From positions 1 through 7,117 of the forward strand of contig CAYQME010000091.1 in the NCBI GenBank assembly GCA_964418645.1: a DNA stretch of 7,117 nt. Direction: 5' to 3'. Made by a program: the position numbers and the translations under genes. The notes under the pieces were generated by a model. That model was not told the DNA's origin, made no database searches, and saw nothing but the letters and a program-made list of their open reading frames with translations. Source of the stretch: JAADHG01 sp964418645. GTDB lineage: Bacteria > Bacteroidota > Bacteroidia > Flavobacteriales > Flavobacteriaceae. Below, one piece after another: positions 1-5,102 of this stretch. The stretch's first letter is position 1, and every line of letters starts with the position of its first letter.

Positions 1-60
1 TAGCCTTTCAGTGACTTTTTTACCAATGGTTCCGTTTCCTCCTATGACTAATATTTTCAT
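1..60 (-). CDS. SDR-like NAD(P)-dependent dehydrogenase, N-terminal fragment (runs off the window)
   Basis: Only the first 20 codons are present. They begin MKILVIGGNGTIG, which reads as a beta strand followed by a nucleotide-binding glycine loop of the form GxxGxxG (Gly7, Gly10, Gly13). This loop is typical of extended or atypical short-chain dehydrogenase/reductases, and the opening resembles a small family of such proteins. The substrate cannot be told from this fragment. An in-frame ATG two codons upstream (64-66) would add Met-Ser; I chose the ATG at 58-60 because related proteins, as I recall them, begin MKI. The gene follows the thiolase on the same strand after about 108 nt, so it may be the next gene of the paa cluster or have its own promoter. 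The call to a dinucleotide-binding fold is fairly safe; the role is unknown. Confidence 0.6.
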   Translation of the reverse strand, partial: MKILVIGGNGTIGKKVTERL

Positions 61-67
61 ACTCATG

Positions 68-81
68 CCTGCGAAAGCAAG
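68..81. repeat. Decayed copy of the CCTGC-GAAA-GCAGG palindrome
   Basis: Positions 68-79 read CCTGCGAAAGCA, identical over 12 bases to the reverse complement of the hairpin at 5544-5565. The right arm then degenerates (AG instead of GG), so only a short stem could form. It lies immediately upstream of the SDR start codons. It is short, so chance cannot be excluded, but the exact match to another element in the window argues for a relic of the same repeat. Confidence 0.35.
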
Positions 82-168
82 TATCTTATTATTTATTACT
101 TCTCTGTATTCTTCGATCTATATTCCAATTCACACATAAATCCGACCAGCTTGCGTTCATTTTTTTTA

Positions 169-1398
169 TTATGAGATTCCTGCCTCCGCAGGAATTCGTT
201 CAATTATTGCTGCATACCCTTGGCCAACACCAATACACATGGTTATTAAGGCATATTGTTTTTGTTGCTCTTGTAACTCCAAAGCAGCTGAATAGGCTAT
301 TCTTGCCCCAGTAACTCCGAGTGGATGACCAATAGCAATGGCACCTCCATTTGGGTTTAATCTTGGATCATTATCTGCTATTCCCCAAGCTTTTGTACAA
401 GCCAATGCCTGAGCTGCAAAAGCTTCATTAAGCTCAATGACACTCATATCATTCATTGTTAATCCAGCTTTTGCTAATGCTTTATTTGAGGCTTTCACTG
501 GACCTATCCCCATTAGTCGCGGTTCTACTCCTACAACTGCCGAACTAACTATTCTAGCCAAGGGTTTAAGGTTATACTTTTTTACAGCATCTTCTGAGGC
601 AATAATAGTCGCTGCTGCACCATCATTTAATCCTGAAGAATTTCCTGCAGTGACACTTCCACCTTCTTTTTTGAAAGCTGGACGTAACTTTGATAAAACC
701 TCTCTTGTTGTATTTGGTTTTACAAATTCATCTTTTGAAAAAGTGATTGGGTCTTTTTTACGTTGAGGAATTTCAACAGGGATAATTTCTTTAGCTAAAC
801 GACCATTTTCTTGAGCTTTTGATGCTTTCATCTGGCTCCAATACGCAAATGCATCTTGATCTTCTCGAGAAATATTATACTTTTCTACTAAATTTTCAGC
901 AGTATTTCCCATACTATCTGTTCCATACATGTCATGCATTTTTGGGTTAATAAAACGCCAACCAAAACTAGAATCATACATTTTAGAATCGTTACCAAAT
1001 GCACTCGATGGTTTTGCAATGACGTATGGTCCACGTGTCATATTCTCAACTCCGCCTGAAACAAATATATCACCATCGCCTGCTTTTATAGCTCTATTAG
1101 CATGAATAATAGCTGACAATCCAGAACTACATAAACGATTGACTGTTTCTCCTGGAACTGAAAAAGGTAATCCTGCCAACAATAAAGCCATTCGTGCTAC
1201 ATTTCGATTATCTTCTCCAGCTTGATTTGCGCAACCTAAAATAACATCGTCATAAGCTTCTTTTGGAATTGATGGGTTTCTATCAACCAATTCTTTAATC
1301 ACTAAAGCGGCTAAATCGTCTGTACGAACAGCTGATAAAGTTCCTTTATAATTTCCTATTGGAGTCCTAATTCCGTCAATTATATATGCTTCTTTCAT
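169..1398 (-). CDS. paaJ: 3-oxoadipyl-CoA / 3-oxo-5,6-dehydrosuberyl-CoA thiolase (PaaJ/PcaF type)
   Basis: A 409-residue thiolase that in this pathway cleaves 3-oxo-5,6-dehydrosuberyl-CoA and 3-oxoadipyl-CoA with CoA, releasing acetyl-CoA and finally succinyl-CoA. The nucleophile is Cys90 in NRLCSSG, followed by NEAF (Asn324), GHPLG (His358) and CIGVGQG (Cys388), the full catalytic set. The stretch GWRFINPKM...YGTDSM (about 147-163) is characteristic of the PcaF/PaaJ group rather than of acetoacetyl-CoA thiolases. I use the ATG at 1396-1398 (MKEAYIIDGIRTP), which matches family N-termini and lies 2 nt after the paaI stop; an ATG five codons upstream would overlap paaI. The C-terminus is odd: family members usually end just after IxER, whereas here PAEAGIS is encoded by a palindromic repeat that also runs up to the stop. 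paaJ versus pcaF cannot be separated by sequence alone; context favours paaJ. Confidence 0.93.
   Translation of the reverse strand: MKEAYIIDGIRTPIGNYKGTLSAVRTDDLAALVIKELVDRNPSIPKEAYDDVILGCANQAGEDNRNVARMALLLAGLPFSVPGETVNRLCSSGLSAIIHANRAIKAGDGDIFVSGGVENMTRGPYVIAKPSSAFGNDSKMYDSSFGWRFINPKMHDMYGTDSMGNTAENLVEKYNISREDQDAFAYWSQMKASKAQENGRLAKEIIPVEIPQRKKDPITFSKDEFVKPNTTREVLSKLRPAFKKEGGSVTAGNSSGLNDGAAATIIASEDAVKKYNLKPLARIVSSAVVGVEPRLMGIGPVKASNKALAKAGLTMNDMSVIELNEAFAAQALACTKAWGIADNDPRLNPNGGAIAIGHPLGVTGARIAYSAALELQEQQKQYALITMCIGVGQGYAAIIERIPAEAGIS
176..195. repeat. Palindromic element read through by the end of the thiolase gene
   Basis: The arms ATTCCTGC (176-183) and GCAGGAAT (188-195) are perfect inverted repeats of 8 bp around a 4-base loop CTCC. 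The arms are the same as the inner 8 bp of the hairpin at 5544-5565, while the loop differs. The element lies inside the thiolase reading frame and supplies its last residues. On the minus strand it is followed by an A-tract rather than a T-tract, so it does not look like an intrinsic terminator. Confidence 0.7.
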
Positions 1399-1400
1399 CT

Positions 1401-1808
1401 TTATTCTTCCCATTCTTTAGAAGTTCTGTAAACTATCCCTTTAAATAGTGCTACCAATTCTTCTCCTCGTTTAACTTCAATAATATTGAAACCTAATTTA
1501 TTATTTACTTTTTCTATAACCGATTCTGCTACTAAATAATCGCCCTCATTTAATGCTTCAATATGGTTTATCGATGTTTCAATTGAAACTGCAAACTTAC
1601 CATGAGTATTAGCTGCAAATCCAAAAGCTGTGTCTGCTAATGCATAACTAATAGCTCCATGTGCTTTAAACATACTATTGAGCATTTCTTTTCTTACTGT
1701 CATAGCAACTCTACACCTACCTAGTTCGCATTCTAATATTTTTATACCTAACCATGTGCTAAAAGCATCAAGACTTAACATTTTATGTGGGATTAATTCT
1801 CCTCTCAT
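1401..1808 (-). CDS. paaI: PaaI-type hot-dog acyl-CoA thioesterase
   Basis: A 135-residue single hot-dog domain protein, the usual length for PaaI, which hydrolyses hydroxyphenylacetyl-CoA and other dead-end ring thioesters to free trapped CoA. Visible family marks are TVRKEMLN (Asn44), AHGAISYALADTAF (His50, Asp59; the Asp matches the catalytic Asp of E. coli PaaI) and VSIETSINH. The family motif HGG is HGA here (Ala52). The longest frame begins at a TTG (1821-1823), but the ATG at 1806-1808 gives MRGELIPHKMLSLDAF, which fits the family better; a third option is the ATG at 1779-1781. The stop is 2 nt before the thiolase ATG (TAAAGATG), so the two are probably translated together. Upstream lies a 150-nt repeat-bearing spacer after paaH. 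Confidence 0.88.
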   Translation of the reverse strand: MRGELIPHKMLSLDAFSTWLGIKILECELGRCRVAMTVRKEMLNSMFKAHGAISYALADTAFGFAANTHGKFAVSIETSINHIEALNEGDYLVAESVIEKVNNKLGFNIIEVKRGEELVALFKGIVYRTSKEWEE

Positions 1809-1851
1809 ATTTAATATTTGCAAAAAAGTGTTTTTATTTTAGTTTTATTGT

Positions 1852-1880
1852 GAGACCTTTCGACTACGCTCAAGGTGACA
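1852..1880. repeat. 29-bp intergenic repeat, copy B (GAGACCTTTCG...GGTGACA)
   Basis: This 29-bp stretch matches 3351-3379 at 26 of 29 positions in the same orientation. It contains arms ACCTT and AAGGT around a 12-base centre. Two of its three differences from the other copy are paired in the stem (C-G there, T-A here), so pairing is kept. The sequence is of a type I recognise as common between genes in flavobacteria; copy number in this genome cannot be seen. Confidence 0.75.
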
Positions 1881-1894
1881 TACTGCTTTTATTT

Positions 1895-1961
1895 GTCATT
1901 GCGAGGAAAGAAATGATGTGGCAATCTCATCATGAGATTCCTTCACTTCGTTCGGAATGAC
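1895..1961. repeat. 67-bp palindromic intergenic element, apparently made of two different half-elements
   Basis: The outer ends GTCATT (1895-1900) and AATGAC (1956-1961) are inverted repeats that extend, after one mismatch, by CGA/TCG. At the centre AATCTCAT (1923-1930) and ATGAGATT (1932-1939) form a perfect 8-bp inverted repeat around one base. The left half (GTCATTGCGAGGAA...GGCAATCTCAT) and the right half (ATGAGATTCC...TTCGTTCGGAATGAC) do not otherwise mirror each other. The right end lies 3 nt from the paaH stop codon. It resembles widespread bacterial palindromic repeats; whether it is transcribed as a folded RNA is unknown. Confidence 0.7.
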
Positions 1962-1964
1962 GTT

Positions 1965-2973
1965 TTAACTAAAAAACTTCTTTTTCTCTCTTTTCATTTT
2001 ACGCAATAATGGACTACATCTATATCTTTCTTCATGGTACTCTTCATATAATTTATCTATTCTTTTTATACACCAATCGATTCCTTTTTCATCTGCCCAA
2101 GCTAATAATCCTTTTGGATAATTGACACCTTTTGTCATAGCTTTGTCAATGTCTTCAGAAGTAGCTATATTTAAAAACAATGCATCAGCGGCTTCATTTA
2201 TGAGCATTACTAAAACTCTTTCAAATATCTCTTGTGCTAACTTTTCATCATTAGATTCTTCGCTATTGCTCTGAATGACACGCCCATTTTGGTCATAATC
2301 ATAATAACCCTTTCCGGCTTTTCGTCCTAAATATCCTGCTTCTGCTAATCTTTGTTGCGTGAATGATGGTCTGAATCTTGAGTCGTAATAAAAGGTTTTA
2401 AACACTGTTTTGGTCACTGTATAATTAATATCATTACCAATAAAATCCATCAGCTCAAAAGGTCCCATTCTGAAATCTCCAACAGTTCTCAATGCATTGT
2501 CAATTGTAGCAAAATCTGCAATACCTTCTTCATAAATACGAAGCGACTCACCATAATATGGCCTTGCCACACGATTTACAATAAAACCAGGTGTATCTTT
2601 AGCAACAGCAACAGTTTTATTCCAACTTTCAATAGTTGAAACTGCTTTTTTAAATACTGTTTTAGAGGTCTGGATTGCTGGAATGACCTCAACCAAATCC
2701 ATTAATGGTGCAGGATTGAAAAAATGAATTCCAACACAACGCTCTGGTTTTTGCAGCGAAGAAGCAATGGAAGCAATGGATAAAGATGATGTATTTGATG
2801 CTATGATTGTTTCATCAGACACATATGTTTCTAACTCNNNNNNNNNNNNNNNNNNNNNNNNNNNNNNNNNNNNNNNNNNNNNNNNNNNNNNNNNNNNNNN
2901 NNNNNNNNNNNNNNNNNNNNNNNNNNNNNNNNNNNNNTCCCATTGTTCCAGAACCGATAATTCCTACATTCAT
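1965..2973 (-). CDS. paaH: 3-hydroxyadipyl-CoA dehydrogenase PaaH, interrupted by an assembly gap
   Basis: An NAD-dependent dehydrogenase oxidising 3-hydroxyadipyl-CoA to 3-oxoadipyl-CoA. The first 12 codons (2973-2938) read MNVGIIGSGTMG, a Rossmann GxGxxG loop. After 100 Ns, 290 more codons follow in a second block starting ELETYVSDETII. That block carries SNTSS, GIHFFNPAP...VEVI (His and Glu catalytic dyad), DTPGFIVNRVARPYY and GPFELMDFIGND, then a second C-terminal helical domain ending HEERYRCSPLLRK, typical of PaaH. The nominal span is 1009 nt, not a multiple of 3, so the N run cannot be its true length if the gene is intact; alignment from memory with E. coli PaaH suggests about 87 codons are missing, giving roughly 390 residues. 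That is shorter than E. coli PaaH, which has an extra segment between the two C-terminal domains. Downstream is the repeat cluster, then paaI. Confidence 0.9.
2838..2937. other. Assembly gap (100 Ns) inside paaH
   Basis: Exactly 100 undetermined bases. A round 100 is the conventional placeholder for a gap of unknown size. Both flanks end on paaH codon boundaries, so the true missing length should be a multiple of 3, which 100 is not. Confidence 0.97.
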
Positions 2974-3018
2974 ATTTTTATTTTATTTTATACTTTTTCT
3001 ATAGATGAGAAAAGAAAC

Positions 3019-3038
3019 CAAAAAATCTATTATAAAAC
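3019..3038 (-). promoter_or_regulatory. Promoter-like AT-rich box upstream of paaH
   Basis: On the minus strand this reads GTTTTATAATAGATTTTTTG and includes TATAAT. It ends 45 nt before the paaH ATG. It matches 17 of 20 bases with the box at 3322-3341, which stands at exactly the same distance from the next upstream gene. The surrounding spacer sequences do not otherwise align. It could be a promoter core or an operator; no clear -33/-35 element is visible, and the canonical Bacteroidota -7 motif TAnnTTTG is only approximated. Confidence 0.35.
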
Positions 3039-3075
3039 AATAATCATAACACGTTGCTGTATTTTATATTTAAAT

Positions 3076-3276
3076 TCAAATGTTTTTAAATCCTCTGTAA
3101 ATCAGTATAATACCTATTACAAAAAACGCTAAAGTCCCAACAACAATTTTTACATCATATGAATATGTCATCCAACTATAATTTTTATCTTTCATCCCAC
3201 TCCTAATGGTATATATTAAATATAATCCTGATAAAACAACTAATATAATTCCTAATAAAAGTTTATATTCATTCAT
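3076..3276 (-). CDS. Small two-helix membrane protein, unknown function
   Basis: A 66-residue protein that I do not recognise. It has two hydrophobic stretches, about residues 5-23 (LLLGIILVVLSGLYLIYTI) and 43-62 (around IVVGTLAFFVIGIILIY), joined by a short polar loop rich in Lys, Asp, Tyr and Ser. This predicts a helical hairpin in the inner membrane with no signal peptide cleavage site and no enzymatic motif. The start is the ATG at 3274-3276; a TTG directly before it would add one residue. It has its own upstream spacer carrying a promoter-like box, and about 102 nt separate it from paaH, so it may be a separate transcript and need not serve phenylacetate degradation. Two regular membrane helices with a full-length frame make it a believable gene despite its size; function is open. 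Confidence 0.6.
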   Translation of the reverse strand: MNEYKLLLGIILVVLSGLYLIYTIRSGMKDKNYSWMTYSYDVKIVVGTLAFFVIGIILIYRGFKNI

Positions 3277-3321
3277 CAATAAAGTTCATATTTTAAATTA
3301 AATAATTACTGTTTCATTTTT

Positions 3322-3341
3322 CAGAAACTCTATTATACAAC
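3322..3341 (-). promoter_or_regulatory. Promoter-like AT-rich box upstream of the small membrane protein gene
   Basis: On the minus strand this reads GTTGTATAATAGAGTTTCTG, with a TATAAT core, ending 45 nt before the ATG at 3274-3276. It shares 17 of 20 bases and identical spacing with the box upstream of paaH at 3019-3038. A start of transcription just downstream would leave a leader of about 35-45 nt. It lies directly after the repeat that follows the dehydratase gene, a sensible place for a new promoter. Confidence 0.35.
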
Positions 3342-3350
3342 TTTAATAAT

Positions 3351-3379
3351 GAGACCCTTCGACTGCGCTCAGGGTGACA
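3351..3379. repeat. 29-bp intergenic repeat, copy A (GAGACCCTTCG...GGTGACA)
   Basis: This stretch is 26/29 identical to 1852-1880 and in the same orientation. Arms ACCCT (3354-3358) and AGGGT (3371-3375) are inverted repeats around 12 bases. It ends 5 nt from the stop codon of the dehydratase gene. No T-tract follows on the minus strand, so it is not a classical intrinsic terminator, although it sits where the upstream operon would end. Confidence 0.75.
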
Positions 3380-3384
3380 TTTAA

Positions 3385-4320
3385 TTAAAATGGCAGATTG
3401 GTTACATCTACATTTCCGCCGGAAATAATAATTCCGACTTCTTTGTTTTTATAATCATCTTTATTTTTTAGCAATGCTGCAAAAGCCACTGCACTTGATG
3501 GTTCGATGATTATTTTCATCCGTTCCCAAATCAGTTTCATAGCATTTATAATTTCTTCTTCTTCAACTCTAATTATTTTTTCAACACCTTCTTTAATAAT
3601 AGGAAAATTTCGGTCTCCTAAAAAAGTTCTCAATCCATCTGCTATCGTATTTGTGCTTACGTTAAATTCTATTTTCCCGCTTTGCAATGAACGATACGCG
3701 TCATCCACATTTTTAGGTTCACCTCCAATAACTTTGCACTTATTAGAAAAATATTTTGCAACTAAAGCAGTTCCTGCAATCAAACCTCCACCACCAACAG
3801 GTGTAAAGATATAATCTAATTGTGGATAATCTTCTAATAATTCTATAGCAGCTGTACCTTGTCCATGAATCACATCATCATCATTTGATGGGTGAATAAA
3901 AGTAGCTTCTTTTTCAATTCTAACTTTTTCTGCCATTTCTTCTCTTGCAATTGGGTTAGAATCACATTCAATGATTTCGCCTTCATAAGTTTTCACAGCA
4001 TTCTTTTTGACTTGAGGTGCATTTTCAGGCATTACAATAAAAGCTTTAACATTATTCTTTATTGCAGCTAATGACAGTGCTTGTGCAAAATTACCTGATG
4101 AATGAGTTACAACACCTTTATTACGTTGCTCATCTGTTAAATTTAAAATAGCATTTGTTGCTCCTCGCATTTTAAAGGCTCCCATTTTTTGAAAATTTTC
4201 ACACTTAAAATACACTTTGCAACTACATATTTCATTAATTAACTCTGATGTAAGCACAGGCGTTTTGTGAATATAAGGTTTCACACTATTATGTACTTTT
4301 ATCAAAGATTCTTTATTCAT
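3385..4320 (-). CDS. PLP-dependent serine/threonine dehydratase, serine racemase / 3-hydroxyaspartate dehydratase type
   Basis: A 311-residue fold-type II PLP enzyme expected to deaminate a hydroxyamino acid (serine, threonine or threo-3-hydroxyaspartate) to a 2-oxo acid and ammonia. The PLP lysine is Lys50 in GAFKMRGA; SSGN (74-77) binds the substrate carboxylate, GGGG (176-179) cradles the PLP phosphate, and SGGNVD (300-305) closes the cofactor site. Glu201 and Asp207 in EPKNVDD align with the divalent-metal site of eukaryotic serine racemases, and the overall text is very like fission yeast serine racemase. There is no C-terminal ACT-like domain, so it is not the isoleucine-regulated biosynthetic enzyme. 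SSGN is followed by Phe78 where most relatives have His. Its ATG overlaps the paaG stop (TAATG), implying coupled translation, yet no phenylacetate step needs this chemistry. Dehydratase or racemase cannot be decided from sequence. Confidence 0.88.
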   Translation of the reverse strand: MNKESLIKVHNSVKPYIHKTPVLTSELINEICSCKVYFKCENFQKMGAFKMRGATNAILNLTDEQRNKGVVTHSSGNFAQALSLAAIKNNVKAFIVMPENAPQVKKNAVKTYEGEIIECDSNPIAREEMAEKVRIEKEATFIHPSNDDDVIHGQGTAAIELLEDYPQLDYIFTPVGGGGLIAGTALVAKYFSNKCKVIGGEPKNVDDAYRSLQSGKIEFNVSTNTIADGLRTFLGDRNFPIIKEGVEKIIRVEEEEIINAMKLIWERMKIIIEPSSAVAFAALLKNKDDYKNKEVGIIISGGNVDVTNLPF

Positions 4321-5099
4321 TATCTTCCTTTAAAATTTGGCTTACGTTTTTCGATAAACGCTGTGACACCTTCATCAAAATCTTCTGTTTCTGCAGCTTC
4401 AATTTGATGTTTGGCTTCTAAATCGAGTTGCTCTTCTAAATTATTTACTAAAGATTGATTGAAAGTCTTTTTAATTAATCCTAAAGCTTTAGTTGGCATT
4501 TTCGCAGTTTTTAAAGCTAATTTTTGAATCGTTTCTTGGAATTCTTCTGTAGGAACATATTTATAAATCATGCCTAAACGTTCGGCTTCTTCTGCACTAA
4601 CTTTATCTCCTAGCATTGCTAAAGCAGATGCTTTTTGAAATCCGACAAGTCTTGGCAAAAAGAAAGTTCCGGCACTATCTGGTATTAATCCAATCTTACT
4701 AAATGCCTGAATAAAACTTGCATTTTTATCAGCTACCACAATATCACAAGCTAAAGCTATATTTGCTCCAGCTCCTGCAGCTACTCCATTGACAGCTGCA
4801 ATAATTGGCTTTTCAATATTTCGAATCTTTAAAATAATTGGATTATAATGTTCTTCCAATATTTTTTTAAAACCAGGATTTAATTCAGGGTTGGTAATTT
4901 CTTTTAAATCTTGTCCAGCACAAAAAGCTTTTCCATTTCCACTTAAAACAACCGCTCTAACCTCATCATTAATTTCACAAGCATCTAAAATGTCTTGTAA
5001 TCGCAAAGCCATTTCTCTATTAAAGCTGTTAAAAACTTCTGGTCTATTCAGTGTTATAAACGCAATATTCTTCTTAATTTTTAATAGAATTGAACTCAT
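4320..5099 (-). CDS. paaG: 1,2-epoxyphenylacetyl-CoA isomerase PaaG (crotonase family)
   Basis: A 259-residue crotonase-fold enzyme that converts ring-1,2-epoxyphenylacetyl-CoA to the oxepin and can also shift double bonds in later intermediates. Oxyanion-hole segments are FCAGQDL (59-65) and NGVAAGAGAN (104-113). The two glutamates of true enoyl-CoA hydratases are absent: the CEL-type position is Asn113 and the second is Phe133. Asp141 in GLIPDSAGT is instead the acid expected of PaaG. EHYNPII (83-89), AFSKIGLIPD and KRKPNFKGR at the end match E. coli PaaG closely, which separates it from PaaF. The ATG lies 3 nt after the stop of the VOC gene, and the stop shares a base with the start of the dehydratase gene, so three genes form one translationally linked block. 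It is the only crotonase in the window; PaaF must be elsewhere if present. Confidence 0.92.
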   Translation of the reverse strand: MSSILLKIKKNIAFITLNRPEVFNSFNREMALRLQDILDACEINDEVRAVVLSGNGKAFCAGQDLKEITNPELNPGFKKILEEHYNPIILKIRNIEKPIIAAVNGVAAGAGANIALACDIVVADKNASFIQAFSKIGLIPDSAGTFFLPRLVGFQKASALAMLGDKVSAEEAERLGMIYKYVPTEEFQETIQKLALKTAKMPTKALGLIKKTFNQSLVNNLEEQLDLEAKHQIEAAETEDFDEGVTAFIEKRKPNFKGR

Positions 5100-5102
5100 A
5101 AA

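Noticed and set aside
437..766. Plus-strand open frame of 109 codons
   Set aside because: It lies antisense inside the thiolase gene, whose motifs are unmistakable; the plus-strand product shows no recognisable domain.
1399..1413. Upstream ATG giving the thiolase five more residues (MGRIK)
   Set aside because: Family members begin at the MKEAY-like position, which is also cleanly placed 2 nt after the paaI stop.
1809..1823. TTG start giving paaI five more residues
   Set aside because: The ATG at 1806-1808 gives the usual PaaI length and N-terminus; the extra residues MQILN have no family support.
1965..2973. paaH as a frameshifted pseudogene
   Set aside because: The apparent frame change arises solely from the 100-N placeholder; both flanks are intact and carry all expected motifs.
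2974..3075. A canonical Bacteroidota promoter (TTG at -33, TAnnTTTG at -7)
   Set aside because: Only near matches such as TAGATTTT are present, with no properly spaced upstream TTG; I kept only the shared box as a weak regulatory candidate.
2767..3132. Plus-strand open frames running through the N run
   Set aside because: They are open only because undetermined bases contain no stop codons, and they oppose paaH on the minus strand.
1852..3379. The repeats as remnants of a CRISPR array
   Set aside because: There are only two copies of the 29-bp repeat, about 1.5 kb apart with genes between them, and no regular spacers.
3351..3379. The 29-bp repeat after the dehydratase as an intrinsic terminator
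   Set aside because: The stem is only 5 bp with a 12-base loop and is not followed by a T-tract on the minus strand.
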